NCBI GenBank assembly: GCA_021785405.1
Contig: JAJYFF010000003.1
Span: forward strand, 1-64,000
Source: Pseudomonadota bacterium
GTDB taxonomy: Bacteria > Pseudomonadota > Gammaproteobacteria > Steroidobacterales > Steroidobacteraceae
Length of the DNA stretch: 64,000 nucleotides
Direction: 5' to 3'
The notes under the pieces are model-generated. The model worked only from the letters and a program-made list of their open reading frames with translations. It did not search any database and was not told where the DNA came from. The position numbers were made by a program, and so were the translations under genes. Below, in pieces: positions 21,077-30,207 of the stretch. The number at the start of each line of letters is the position of its first letter. Position 1 is the first letter of the stretch.

Positions 21077-23161
21077 GTGATCCGGCGGGTGCGCATCAAG
21101 GATCACTGGGGCGAAAGGCGGGTATTCACGATCCGCAGCATCGTCGCGGGCGTGCTCGTCGCGGTGCTGCTATTGACCATCGCCGCGCGGCTGTTCTACC
21201 TGCAGGTCGTCCGCTATGCCTACTACTCGGAGCTCTCGCAAGGCAATCGGGTCAGGGTCGAGCCGATCCCGCCGGCCCGCGGCCTGATTCTCGACCGCCA
21301 CGGCGTGATCCTCGCGGACAACATGCCCGCCTATCAACTCGAGGTGGAGCGCGATCAAGTCGGTTCCCTGAAGCAGCTGCGCGCGAGCCTCGCGCGGCTC
21401 GCGCAACTCGGCCTGCTGGACCCGGGAGACCTGCCGCGAATCGAGCAGACCATCCTGTCGCACCGCCCGTACGAGAGCGTCCCGATCAAGCTCGCGCTCA
21501 CCGACCAGGAAATGGCGGTCTTCGCGTTGCATCGCTTCGAATTCAACGGCATCGACGTGCACACGCGCCTGTCGCGCAACTACCCGTTCGGGCCGCTCAC
21601 CGCGCAGGCGATCGGCTACGTCGGCGCGATCGGCCCGCGCGACCTCGCGCACATCGATCCGGCGCTCTATGCGGGCACGACCCTGATCGGGAAGCTCGGC
21701 ATCGAGCGGACCTATGAAAGCACGCTGCACGGCAAACCCGGCTTTCGCGAGGTGCTGGTCAACGCCGCCGGCCGCCCGGTCACCCGGGAGGGACCGTACC
21801 GGCCGAAGTTGCGCACGACGCTCCCGGTCGCCGGGACCACGCTGGTCCTCAGCCTCGACATGCGCGTGCAGCGCGCCGCCCAGGAAGCGCTGCAAGGCTT
21901 GCGCGGCGCGGTCGTCGCGATCGACCCGCGCAATGGCGACGTGATCGCGCTCGCGAGCTCGCCGTCGTTCGATCCAAACGAGTTCGCGCGCGGCCTCACG
22001 TTCAAGGAGTATCGCGCGCTGCTCGCCGACCCGGACAAACCGATGCTGAACAGGGCGTTGCAAGGCGCGTACCCGCCGGGTTCGACCGCGAAACCCTACT
22101 ACGCGCTCGCCGCGCTGCATTATGGGGTGATGGCGCCGGACGATCACATCTTCTGCCCCGGGTATTTCCACCTGCCGGGCAGTTCCCATCTCTATCATTG
22201 CTGGAAGCACGGCGGGCACGGCGAGATCTCGATGCGCCGGGCGATCGCGCAGTCCTGCGACGTGTACTTCTATAACGTCGCGAACCGCCTCGGCATCGAC
22301 CGCATGCACCACTTCTTGAGCGAATTCGGCTTCGGCAAGCCGACCGGCATCGACATTCCGGGCGAGATGTCCGGACTGATGCCCTCGCCGGAATGGAAAC
22401 GCCACGCGTTCAAGAATCCGGCGGATCAGGTCTGGTTTCCGGGCGAGACGCTGATCGTCGGCATCGGCCAAGGGTACATGCTCGCGACGCCGCTGCAGCT
22501 TGCCCATGCGGTCGCGACGATCGCCGCGCGCGGCCACTCGTTCGTCCCGCGACTCGTGATCGGCATCCGCCCGCCCGGCGCGAAGCGGATGATCCGGTTG
22601 CCGCCGATCCCGGGGCCGACCGTGCGCGGGGTCACGCCCGCGCAGTGGGAGGTCGTCGACGAGGGGATGGAGGACGCGACCAAGCCCGGCGGCACGGCCT
22701 GGCGAGTCGGTTTGAACGCGCCCTATCAGATGGCGGCGAAAACCGGGACGGCCCAGGTCTTCTCGCTGCGGAAGAACGAGAGATACAACGAGAAGACGAT
22801 CAACGCGGACCTGCGCGACAACGCACTGTTCATTTCGTTCGCGCCGGCGGATGATCCGAAATTGGCGGTCGCGGTCATGGTCGAGAACGCGACCGGCGAA
22901 GGCGGCCAGGTCGCGGCGCCGATCGCGCGCAAGGTGTTCGACGCCTACCTGCTGCCGCCGACCAGCGCATCGCCGGGCGCCGCGTCGCCGACGACCGCGC
23001 CAGCGACGACCGCGCCAGCGACGACCGCGCCACCGACCGCCGCGCCACCGACCGCCGCGCCGCCGGCCGCGACGGGCCGCCGACCGGCGCGGCCGCTCGC
23101 TCGCACGAACCCGGTGCGCCGCGGGCACCCAACGGACCACGGGGTGACCGAGACGCCATGA
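21077..23161 (+). CDS. mrdA: Penicillin-binding protein 2 (elongasome transpeptidase)
   Basis: A 694-residue class B PBP that crosslinks lateral wall peptidoglycan with RodA. One membrane anchor (residues 23-42) is followed by the pedestal domain and the transpeptidase motifs S336TAK339, S393CD395 and K555TGT558. The GTG at 21077 has GGAGG seven bases upstream, one of the strongest Shine-Dalgarno sites here. The C-terminus is longer than usual: residues 625-694 are a low-complexity tail built on TTAPA/TAAPP repeats and then basic residues. It overlaps rodA by four bases. Confidence 0.97.
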   Translation: MIRRVRIKDHWGERRVFTIRSIVAGVLVAVLLLTIAARLFYLQVVRYAYYSELSQGNRVRVEPIPPARGLILDRHGVILADNMPAYQLEVERDQVGSLKQLRASLARLAQLGLLDPGDLPRIEQTILSHRPYESVPIKLALTDQEMAVFALHRFEFNGIDVHTRLSRNYPFGPLTAQAIGYVGAIGPRDLAHIDPALYAGTTLIGKLGIERTYESTLHGKPGFREVLVNAAGRPVTREGPYRPKLRTTLPVAGTTLVLSLDMRVQRAAQEALQGLRGAVVAIDPRNGDVIALASSPSFDPNEFARGLTFKEYRALLADPDKPMLNRALQGAYPPGSTAKPYYALAALHYGVMAPDDHIFCPGYFHLPGSSHLYHCWKHGGHGEISMRRAIAQSCDVYFYNVANRLGIDRMHHFLSEFGFGKPTGIDIPGEMSGLMPSPEWKRHAFKNPADQVWFPGETLIVGIGQGYMLATPLQLAHAVATIAARGHSFVPRLVIGIRPPGAKRMIRLPPIPGPTVRGVTPAQWEVVDEGMEDATKPGGTAWRVGLNAPYQMAAKTGTAQVFSLRKNERYNEKTINADLRDNALFISFAPADDPKLAVAVMVENATGEGGQVAAPIARKVFDAYLLPPTSASPGAASPTTAPATTAPATTAPPTAAPPTAAPPAATGRRPARPLARTNPVRRGHPTDHGVTETP
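22990..23064 (+). repeat. Five 15-base tandem repeats inside mrdA
   Basis: The unit GACGACCGCGCCAGC occurs twice exactly, then in three progressively diverged copies. It encodes five-residue units TTAPA, TTAPA, TTAPP, TAAPP, TAAPP in the PBP2 tail. The repeat number may vary between strains. Confidence 0.9.
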
Positions 23162-24297
23162 TCCTCGATGAATTCTCTGCCTCGAGGACGCGACGCACGC
23201 TGAGCGCGGGAACGCGCGCATTGCGCGCGTTGCGGCTCGACGGCCCCCTGACGGGGGTGCTCGCGCTGATCTTGTGCATCGGTGTGCTCGTGGTCTACAG
23301 CGCGTCGGGCCAGAACGTACGGATGGTGGAACGCCAACTCGGCAACATCGTGGTCGCGGTCGCCGCGTTGGTGCTGCTCGCGCGCTTCTCGACCCCCCAG
23401 TACTTGCGCCTGTTCGCGCCGCTCGCCTACGCGCTCGGTGTGCTGCTGCTGATCGTCGTCGACGTGACCGGCCACGTCGGCAAGGGCGCGCAACGCTGGC
23501 TCGACCTCGGATTCATGCGCTTCCAGCCGTCGGAGATCATGAAACTCGCGGTCCCGATGATCTGCGCGTGGTACATGCACGAGCGGCCGCTCCCGCCCTC
23601 GTTCAAGGACCTCGTGGTGATGGCGGTGCTCATCGCGATCCCGACGGCGCTCGTCGTCGCACAGCCGGACCTCGGCACCGCGCTGTTGATCGCCGCGTCG
23701 GGACTGATCGTGATGCTGCTCGCGGGCCTGCCGGTGTCGATCATCCTGCTGTCGATACCGGTGCTCGCGCTCGCGGCGTGGGGCGGCTGGCATTTCGTCC
23801 ATGCATACCAGCGCGAGCGGATCCTCACGTTCCTGAACCCCGAGAGCGACCGGCTGGGCGCCGGCTATCACATCATCCAGTCGCAGATCGCGATCGGCTC
23901 GGGCGGCGTCTTCGGCAAGGGCTACATGCACGGCAGTCAGTCCCAGCTCGACTTCCTGCCCGAGAGTTCGACCGACTTCATCTTCTCGGTGATCGGCGAG
24001 GAGTTCGGGCTGCTCGGGCAGCTGCTGCTCCTGGGCCTGTATGCATTCGTGATCGGCCGGTCGCTGTACCTGGCGTTGCAGGGCCAGGACACGTTCGCGC
24101 GGCTCACCGGCGGCGCGATCGCGCTCAGCTTCTTCGTCTACGTCTTCGTGAATGCCGGCATGGTCAGCGGAATCGTGCCGGTCGTCGGCGTGCCGCTGCC
24201 CTTGGTGAGCTACGGCGGAACGTCGATGGTGACAATCCTGGCCGGTTTCGGCATCCTGATGTCGCTGCACTCGCATCGCAAGCTGGTCGGATCCTGA
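23158..24297 (+). CDS. rodA: RodA peptidoglycan glycosyltransferase (SEDS)
   Basis: A 379-residue SEDS polymerase with about ten transmembrane helices, partner of PBP2. Family motifs are GAQRWLDLGFMRFQPSEIMKL-type (here split across the helix 3-4 loop), LNPESDRLGAGYHIIQS, FLPESSTDFIF and the final PLVSYGGTSM. The first ~28 residues are a short cytoplasmic extension. The ATG overlaps mrdA (ATGA), so the two are translationally coupled. Confidence 0.97.
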   Translation: MILDEFSASRTRRTLSAGTRALRALRLDGPLTGVLALILCIGVLVVYSASGQNVRMVERQLGNIVVAVAALVLLARFSTPQYLRLFAPLAYALGVLLLIVVDVTGHVGKGAQRWLDLGFMRFQPSEIMKLAVPMICAWYMHERPLPPSFKDLVVMAVLIAIPTALVVAQPDLGTALLIAASGLIVMLLAGLPVSIILLSIPVLALAAWGGWHFVHAYQRERILTFLNPESDRLGAGYHIIQSQIAIGSGGVFGKGYMHGSQSQLDFLPESSTDFIFSVIGEEFGLLGQLLLLGLYAFVIGRSLYLALQGQDTFARLTGGAIALSFFVYVFVNAGMVSGIVPVVGVPLPLVSYGGTSMVTILAGFGILMSLHSHRKLVGS

Positions 24298-24300
24298 ACG

Positions 24301-25323
24301 TTGCGCTACGGGCACCGCCTCTGCCTCTCGCTGATCGCCGCCGGATCGTTTCTCGCGGCGGCGAGCGGCGCCTCGGCCCTCGACACGCGCAGCCCGGAGG
24401 TCGCGGGATTCATCGACCAGATGGTCGCACGCGACGCCTACGACCCACGGACGCTGCGCCGGATCCTCGGCGCGGCGCGACTCGAACCTGCGATCGTCGC
24501 CGCGATGGAACGACCGGCCGAGCAGGTGCTGCCGTGGTACCGCTACCGGCCGATCTTCGTGAACGAACGACGGATCCAGGAAGGCGTGGACTTCTGGATC
24601 GCCCATCGCCGCGAGCTGCGACGCGCCAGCGAGCGCACCGGGGTCGCCCCGCAATACCTGGTCGCGATCCTCGGGGTCGAAACCTATTACGGCCGGCTGA
24701 CGGGCGGCTACCGGGTGATCGACGCGCTCGCGACGCTCTCGTTCGACTATCCACCGCGCGCGGCGTTCTTCCGCGGACAACTCGAGCAATTCCTGCTGCT
24801 CGCGCGCGACCACGCATTCGACCCGCTCACGGTCAAGGGCTCCTACGCGGGGGCGATGGGCGCGCCGCAGTTCATGCCCTCGGCCTACCGCCGCTTCGGC
24901 GTCGATGCGACCGTCGACGGCCGCGTCGACCTGTGGTCCGATTGGCCGGACGTGTTCGACAGCATCGGCTACTACCTCCGGGAGAACGGTTGGGTCGACG
25001 GGGGCCCGGTGCTGCGCGATGCGGTCCTCGGCGCAGCCGCCACGGCGACGGCGCCGACGACCCTGCTCGGTCCGCCGACGACCGTCGGCGCCTTGCAAGC
25101 GGCCGGGGTCCGCATCGTCGATGCGCCGGGACCTGACAGCCGGGCCTGGCTCGTCCCCGCGCAACAACCGCAGGGCCTGCAATGGCGCATCGGGTTCGAG
25201 AACTTCCACGCGATCACGCGCTATAACCGCAGCCCGCTCTATGCGATGGCGGTGCACGATCTCGCGGTCGCGTTGCGGCAGCGGGTCCCGGCGACGCCGC
25301 TCGCGCTCGGACGGACGCGATGA
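24301..25323 (+). CDS. mltB: Lytic murein transglycosylase B
   Basis: A 340-residue GH103 enzyme that cleaves MurNAc-GlcNAc bonds with 1,6-anhydro products. Catalytic Glu127 lies in ILGVETYYG, and the MGAPQFMPSAYR motif follows near residue 187. The signal peptide (residues 1-26, cleavage after ASA) has no lipobox, so unlike E. coli MltB it is probably soluble in the periplasm, like Pseudomonas SltB1. The TTG start at 24301 is three bases after the rodA stop. It overlaps rlpA by four bases. Confidence 0.94.
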   Translation: MRYGHRLCLSLIAAGSFLAAASGASALDTRSPEVAGFIDQMVARDAYDPRTLRRILGAARLEPAIVAAMERPAEQVLPWYRYRPIFVNERRIQEGVDFWIAHRRELRRASERTGVAPQYLVAILGVETYYGRLTGGYRVIDALATLSFDYPPRAAFFRGQLEQFLLLARDHAFDPLTVKGSYAGAMGAPQFMPSAYRRFGVDATVDGRVDLWSDWPDVFDSIGYYLRENGWVDGGPVLRDAVLGAAATATAPTTLLGPPTTVGALQAAGVRIVDAPGPDSRAWLVPAQQPQGLQWRIGFENFHAITRYNRSPLYAMAVHDLAVALRQRVPATPLALGRTR

Positions 25324-26171
25324 TCGCGCGGCGCGACCATGGGCTGCGGCTGCGGACCGGCCTGGCGATCGCGACCGCAATCCTGCTCGCCGCTTGTCAA
25401 GGGGTCGCGCCCGAACGCCCCGCGCCGCCCCCGAGCCGCATCGTGCCGCCGTTGCCGCCGAGCGACGTGCTGTCGATCCCGAATGCCGTGCCGCGGGTCG
25501 AACCGCGGTCGGCCTATGGCAACCCGCCGTTCTACGACGTCTTCGGGAAACGCTATTTCGTGCGTCAGCATTGCCGCGGCTACGACAAGCGCGGCGTCGC
25601 CTCGTGGTACGGACCGGGGTTCTACGAGGATCAAACCTCGACTCACGAGCCCTACGACATGTACGCGATGACCGCGGCGCACCGCACGCTGCCGCTCCCC
25701 TGCTTCGTGCGAGTGACGAACCTGCAGAACGGCCGCAGCGTGATCGTGCGAGTGAACGACCGCGGACCGTTCGTGAAGAACCGCATCATCGACCTGTCGT
25801 ACACCGCCGCCGCGAAGCTCGGGATGCTGCGCACCGGCACGGCGATGGTCGACGTGCAATCGCTCGATCCGCGCGCGCCGGTCACGTCGGCGCCGACGGT
25901 CCTCGCATCGGCGCCATCGGGCGCCGCCCCGTCCCCCCCGACCCTGTACATCCAAACCGGCGCGTTCGCGGATCCGGCGAACGCCGAACGACTGCTCGCG
26001 AAACTGCGCGACAACGGCTATCCGGACGCGTTCGTGCGCGATGCGACGGTCGGCGGCCGGCGCCTGTACCGGGTCCGGATCGGACCGGTCCACAGCGTCG
26101 ACGACTACGACCGGATCGTCGACGGACTCGAACGGATCGGCGTGAGCGGCGCACGCCTCGCACCGAATTGA
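25320..26171 (+). CDS. rlpA: Septal ring lipoprotein RlpA with SPOR domain
   Basis: A 283-residue lipoprotein: signal with lipobox LLAAC (Cys near residue 23), a Pro-rich linker, a double-psi beta-barrel domain (GVASWYGPGFYEDQTS, YDMYAMTAAHRTLPLP, VNDRGPF) and a C-terminal SPOR domain (YIQTGAFADPANAERL). In Pseudomonas RlpA is a lytic transglycosylase for denuded glycans. The Asp and His of YDMY...TAAH and the VNDRGPF Asp are kept. The usual TSNGE loop reads TSTHE here. Confidence 0.95.
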   Translation: MIARRDHGLRLRTGLAIATAILLAACQGVAPERPAPPPSRIVPPLPPSDVLSIPNAVPRVEPRSAYGNPPFYDVFGKRYFVRQHCRGYDKRGVASWYGPGFYEDQTSTHEPYDMYAMTAAHRTLPLPCFVRVTNLQNGRSVIVRVNDRGPFVKNRIIDLSYTAAAKLGMLRTGTAMVDVQSLDPRAPVTSAPTVLASAPSGAAPSPPTLYIQTGAFADPANAERLLAKLRDNGYPDAFVRDATVGGRRLYRVRIGPVHSVDDYDRIVDGLERIGVSGARLAPN

Positions 26172-26209
26172 TGGCGCACGTGGAACTAACGCAGGCCACG
26201 GAGCGTCGT

Positions 26210-26215
26210 TACACT
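26210..26215 (+). promoter_or_regulatory. Possible -10 hexamer TACACT upstream of dacA
   Basis: TACACT lies 42 bases before the dacA ATG in an 86-base gap after rlpA. It gives a leader long enough to carry the GAGG at 26243. No convincing -35 is present, so dacA may also be read from the upstream operon. Confidence 0.35.
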
Positions 26216-26257
26216 ACCAGGACGTCCATGCGCCCATCACCGAGGTAATCGAAGACC

Positions 26258-27394
26258 ATGTATCGCTCCATCGTGGCCCTGTGCGCATTGCTCGGCCTCG
26301 CGGCCGGTCCCTGCCTCGCCGACATTCCCATCCCGAACCCGCCGAACATCGACGCGACGGCCTACATCCTCGTCGACTACCACACCGGCAAGGTGCTCGC
26401 GGCGAAGAACGCGATGGAAGAGCTGCCGATGGCGAGTCTCACGAAGTTGATGACGACGTACATCGTGTTCGAGGAGTTGGCGTCCGGCAAGCTCAAGCTC
26501 GACGATCCGGTCACGATCAGCGAGCACGCGTGGCGGCAAGGCGGCTCGAGGACCTTCGTGCAGGTCGGCACCCAGGTCCCGGTTCGCTCGCTGGTCCTGG
26601 GCATGGTCGTCCAGTCCGGCAACGATGCGACGGTGGCGCTCGCCGAACGCATCGCAGGGACCGAAGACGCGTTCGTGCAGATGATGAACGCGACCGCGCA
26701 GCGGCTCGGCCTGACCCACACCCACTACGTCGACGCGACCGGGTTGCCGCAGCCGGGTCATTACACCACGGCGCGCGATCTGGCACTGCTCACGGCGGCC
26801 TTGATCCGCGACTTCCCCCAGTACTATCACTATTTCTCGGTGAAGCAGTTCGAGTACAACCACATCCTGCAACAGAACCGCAACGGCCTGCTGAACACCG
26901 ATCCCGGCGTGGACGGGCTGAAGACCGGTCACACCGACGCCGCCGGGTACTGCCTGGTCGCTTCGCAGCACCGTCACGGGATGCGCTTGATCTCGGTCGT
27001 GCTCGGCGGCCAGACCTTCACGGGCCGGGAGAGCTCGAGCGCCGCGCTGCTGAACTACGGCTTCTCGTTCTACGATACGAGGCTCGTCGCGAAGGCGCGC
27101 GCGCCGCTGGCGACCGCGACCGTGTGGAAGGCGCAGAACCCGTCCGTCCCGGTCGGGATCGACCGGGATCTGTACGTGACGATCCCGCGCGACGACGACA
27201 ATGCGCTCAAGACCTCGGTGCAGCTCGCGCCGCAACTGATGGGTCCGTTGACGCCGCAATCGACGATCGGGCAACTGGTCGTGAGCGATCGCGGCAAGAC
27301 CATTGCGACCGAGCCGCTCCACCCCCTGGTCGCGGACGGCGCGGGCTCCTGGTGGCGGAACCTCGTCGACACCGTGCGGCTCTGGCTGTCCTGA
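26258..27394 (+). CDS. dacA: D-alanyl-D-alanine carboxypeptidase (PBP5/6 family)
   Basis: A 378-residue periplasmic DD-carboxypeptidase that removes the terminal D-Ala of peptidoglycan side chains. The signal peptide ends near residue 21 (CLA). Catalytic motifs are S60LTK63, S120GN122 and K222TG224. The beta-rich PBP5 C-domain is followed by an amphipathic anchor (SWWRNLVDTVRLWL) that should lie on the membrane. It matches Pseudomonas dacC in this cluster. Confidence 0.96.
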   Translation: MYRSIVALCALLGLAAGPCLADIPIPNPPNIDATAYILVDYHTGKVLAAKNAMEELPMASLTKLMTTYIVFEELASGKLKLDDPVTISEHAWRQGGSRTFVQVGTQVPVRSLVLGMVVQSGNDATVALAERIAGTEDAFVQMMNATAQRLGLTHTHYVDATGLPQPGHYTTARDLALLTAALIRDFPQYYHYFSVKQFEYNHILQQNRNGLLNTDPGVDGLKTGHTDAAGYCLVASQHRHGMRLISVVLGGQTFTGRESSSAALLNYGFSFYDTRLVAKARAPLATATVWKAQNPSVPVGIDRDLYVTIPRDDDNALKTSVQLAPQLMGPLTPQSTIGQLVVSDRGKTIATEPLHPLVADGAGSWWRNLVDTVRLWLS

Positions 27395-27407
27395 GCGCGA
27401 CCCCGCG

Positions 27408-28277
27408 ATGCCGCTGCCGATCGCCTACCTGAACGGTGAGTACCTGCCGCTCGCGGACGCGCGGATCTCGCCGCTCGACCGCGGCTTCCTGTTCGCCGAT
27501 TCGGTCTACGAGGTCTTGCCGGTCTATCAGGGCCGACCGTTCCGCGTGCGCGAGCATTTCGACCGGCTCGCTCGCAGCCTCGGCGAGATCCAGCTGCCGG
27601 TGCCGAAGTCGCACGCCGAATGGGCCGAGATCTGCATCGAGCTGACGCGCCGCAACGGCGGCGGCGACCTCTACCTTTACGTTCAGGTCACTCGCGGCGC
27701 CGAGTTCGGCCGCAACCATGCGTGGCCGGAGGGTCTCGTGCCGACGGTGTTCGCGTTTGCGACCGCGCTCGAGCCGCCGCCGCCGACATGGCTCGAGCGG
27801 GGTATCGCCGCGACGACGGCCGCCGACCTGCGCTGGGCGCGTCGTGACATCAAGACGACCGCGCTGCTCGCGAACGTATTGCTGAAGAAGCGCTCCGCCG
27901 ACGTCGGCGCCTTCGAGACGATCCTGCTCGAACACGGTCACCTGACCGAGGGCTCGTCGACGACCGTCCACGTGGTCGAGGGCGGGGTGATCCGTACGCC
28001 GCCGAACGGGCACGAGATCCTGCCCGGCACGACGCGCGACGTGGTGATGTTGCTCGCGGCGCGCCTCGGAATTCCGACCGCGGCGGAACCGATCAGCGAA
28101 GCACGCCTGCGGACGGCCGATGAGATCTGGCTCGCGTTCTCGACGCGCGGCGTGCTGCCGGTCACGACCCTGGACGGCGTCGCGGTCGGCGCCGGTCGGC
28201 CCGGACCGCTGTTCCGCCGGATCCACGCGGCGTTCGAGACGTACGTGCGCGAGCTCGCCGGGACGCCGCCGCTGTGA
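27408..28277 (+). CDS. dat: D-amino-acid transaminase
   Basis: A 289-residue fold-type IV PLP enzyme. The Schiff-base Lys149 lies in RRDIKTTALLANVL, with the family segments SPLDRGFLFADSVYEV and EGSSTTVHVV. The D-amino acid branch is favoured over branched-chain aminotransferase by the RDIK context and short N-terminus. It would interconvert D-Ala and D-Glu. It sits between dacA and ybeD, a place that is empty in the Pseudomonas cluster I recall. The stop overlaps ybeD by four bases. Confidence 0.9.
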   Translation: MPLPIAYLNGEYLPLADARISPLDRGFLFADSVYEVLPVYQGRPFRVREHFDRLARSLGEIQLPVPKSHAEWAEICIELTRRNGGGDLYLYVQVTRGAEFGRNHAWPEGLVPTVFAFATALEPPPPTWLERGIAATTAADLRWARRDIKTTALLANVLLKKRSADVGAFETILLEHGHLTEGSSTTVHVVEGGVIRTPPNGHEILPGTTRDVVMLLAARLGIPTAAEPISEARLRTADEIWLAFSTRGVLPVTTLDGVAVGAGRPGPLFRRIHAAFETYVRELAGTPPL

Positions 28278-28537
28278 CCGAGCCGCTGGCCGATGGGTTC
28301 CCCTGCGACTTTCCGATCAAGGTGCTCGGTCGGCGCGACGCGGGGCTCGAACGGGCGGCGACCGAGATCATCGAACGGCACACGGGCCCGATCGAGCCTC
28401 ACCGCTCGAGCGTGCGCCCGAGCAAGGACGGGAATTTCGTCGCGCTGACGGTCACGGTCGTGGCGCGCAGCCGCGCTCAGCTCGACGAACTGTACCGCGA
28501 ACTCACCGCCTGCGAGGCCGTGTTGATGACCTTGTAG
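28274..28537 (+). CDS. ybeD: YbeD family protein (DUF493)
   Basis: An 87-residue alpha/beta protein with the YbeD pattern: [10 protein letters not shown] near the start and a C-terminal [19 protein letters not shown]. The function is unclear; the gene is almost always next to lipB, and a link to lipoate metabolism or allosteric control has been proposed. GTG start overlaps the dat stop (GTGA). The last 61 bases overlap the 3' end of lipB on the other strand. Confidence 0.92.
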   Translation: MTEPLADGFPCDFPIKVLGRRDAGLERAATEIIERHTGPIEPHRSSVRPSKDGNFVALTVTVVARSRAQLDELYRELTACEAVLMTL

Positions 28538-29160
28538 GCGTCGCGCCAGGGGGCGAGCGCGTCGATCAGCCGGGTCGCGATCGCCTCGCCGGCCGTGCCC
28601 ACGTCGGTCGCCGCGCCGAGATCGACCAACCGGGTGACCACGAGGCCCGCGTAGCCGCAGACGTCGATCCGGCGGAACGGCGCCAGATCGAGCGACACGT
28701 TGACGCTCAGTCCGTGGTAGCTCGCGCCGCGGCGCACGCGCAAGCCGACGCTCGCGAGCTTCTCGCCGCGGACGTAGACCCCTGGCGCGTCGCGGCGCCC
28801 CGCCGCGGCGATACCGAATTGCGCGGCGTAGCCGATGACCGACTCCTCGAGCGCGACCACGAGCTCGCGGATTCCGAGCCGCAGCCGCCGCAGGTCGAGC
28901 AGCGGATACAGCACGAGCTGGCCCGGCCCGTGATAGGTCACCTGGCCGCCCCGGTCGACCGACACGACCGGGATCTCCCCGGGATCGCGCAGGTGCTCGC
29001 GCCTCGCGTTCATCCCGAGCGTGAACACCGGCGGATGCTCGAGCAGCCAGATCTCGTCGCGCGTGCGCGCGTCGCGCGCATCGGTGAACCGCTGCATCTC
29101 GCGCCACGTGGGCTCGTACTCGACGAGACCCAGCTGGCGGATCCGCGGAGGCTCGATCAT
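28477..29160 (-). CDS. lipB: Octanoyltransferase LipB
   Basis: Transfers octanoyl from acyl-carrier protein to lipoyl domains. The 227-residue protein has the [14 protein letters not shown] signature, Lys134 and catalytic Cys168 (RIDVCGYAG). The ATG overlaps the lipA stop (ATGA), so the order is lipA then lipB. The last ~20 residues ([17 protein letters not shown]) look unlike family ends and are read antiparallel to ybeD, suggesting that the original stop was lost or displaced. Confidence 0.95.
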   Translation of the reverse strand: MIEPPRIRQLGLVEYEPTWREMQRFTDARDARTRDEIWLLEHPPVFTLGMNARREHLRDPGEIPVVSVDRGGQVTYHGPGQLVLYPLLDLRRLRLGIRELVVALEESVIGYAAQFGIAAAGRRDAPGVYVRGEKLASVGLRVRRGASYHGLSVNVSLDLAPFRRIDVCGYAGLVVTRLVDLGAATDVGTAGEAIATRLIDALAPWRDAYKVINTASQAVSSRYSSSS

Positions 29161-30203
29161 CGCTCCAGGCTGCGGTTGTCGAGCCCCGCGTTGTCGCGCG
29201 CGAGCGCGCGCTCCGCGCGATAGCTCGAGCGCACGAGCGGACCCGACACGCACTCGAGGAAGCCGAGATCCAGCGCTTGCGCGCGGTAGGCGTCGAACTC
29301 GCGCGGCGTGACGAACCGCTCGACCGACAGGTGATTCGCGGTCGGCCGCAGGTATTGGCCGAGCGTGAGGACGTCGACCGACGCCGCCCGCAGGTCGCGC
29401 ATCGTCGCCGCGATCTCGGCATCGGTCTCCCCGAGGCCGAGCATCAAGCTCGTCTTCGTCAGGGTCTGCGGCCGGTAGGCCTTCGCGTGCGCGAGGACCG
29501 CGATCGTCTGCGCATAGCCCGCCCGCGGATCGCGCACCGGATGCGTCAAGCGCTCGACCGTCTCGACGTTCTGCGCGAACACGTCGAGCTCGGCGTCCAG
29601 CACCGTTTCCACGTCGCGCAGCCGCCCGCGAAAATCCGGCGTCAGCGCCTCGACCGCGATCCCCGGGTTGCGCTGCTTCACCGCGCGGATCGTCGCCGCG
29701 TAGTGCGCGGCGCCGCCGTCCGGCAGGTCATCGCGGTCCACCGAGGTGAGCACCACGTAGCGCAAGCCCATCAGTTCGACCGATCGCGCCGCGTTCTGCG
29801 GCTCCTGCGGATCGAGCCAGCCGCGCGGGTTGCCGGTGTCGACCGAGCAGAAGCGGCACGCCCGCGTGCACACCGACCCCATCAACATGATCGTCGCCGT
29901 TCCCGCGTTCCAGCACTCCCCGACGTTCGGGCATTTCGCCTCCTCGCAGACGGTGCTGAGGCGGTGCTGATGGACGATCCGCCGGACCTCGGTGAAGCGG
30001 TCGCCGGCCGGCATGCGCGCGCGCAGCCACGGCGGCTTGCGCGCGGTCGCGCCGGGCGCGGCATCGCCCGCCGGCTTGATCCCGTCCTTGATCGCGCTGA
30101 ATCCCTGCGGAGTCAGGTACTTGTCGCCGCTCGCGACCGGCCGCGAGGCCGGTCGCACGGGCGCATCGGCCGCCTCGATCCGGATTCCCTTGAATTCCGC
30201 CAT
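29157..30203 (-). CDS. lipA: Lipoyl synthase LipA
   Basis: A radical SAM enzyme that inserts two sulfurs into octanoyl-proteins. The auxiliary cluster Cys are 86, 91 and 97 ([12 protein letters not shown]) and the radical SAM cluster Cys are 112, 116 and 119 (CTRACRFC). The C-terminal RSSY Ser is present. At 348 residues it has an N-terminal extension of about 30 residues over E. coli LipA. The ATG at 30203 lies six bases after a TACAAT hexamer, so it is a likely leaderless gene. Confidence 0.97.
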   Translation of the reverse strand: MAEFKGIRIEAADAPVRPASRPVASGDKYLTPQGFSAIKDGIKPAGDAAPGATARKPPWLRARMPAGDRFTEVRRIVHQHRLSTVCEEAKCPNVGECWNAGTATIMLMGSVCTRACRFCSVDTGNPRGWLDPQEPQNAARSVELMGLRYVVLTSVDRDDLPDGGAAHYAATIRAVKQRNPGIAVEALTPDFRGRLRDVETVLDAELDVFAQNVETVERLTHPVRDPRAGYAQTIAVLAHAKAYRPQTLTKTSLMLGLGETDAEIAATMRDLRAASVDVLTLGQYLRPTANHLSVERFVTPREFDAYRAQALDLGFLECVSGPLVRSSYRAERALARDNAGLDNRSLER

Positions 30204-30207
30204 GCGC

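Noticed and set aside
22990..23064. CRISPR-like array
   Set aside because: The repeats are contiguous with no spacers and keep the mrdA reading frame.
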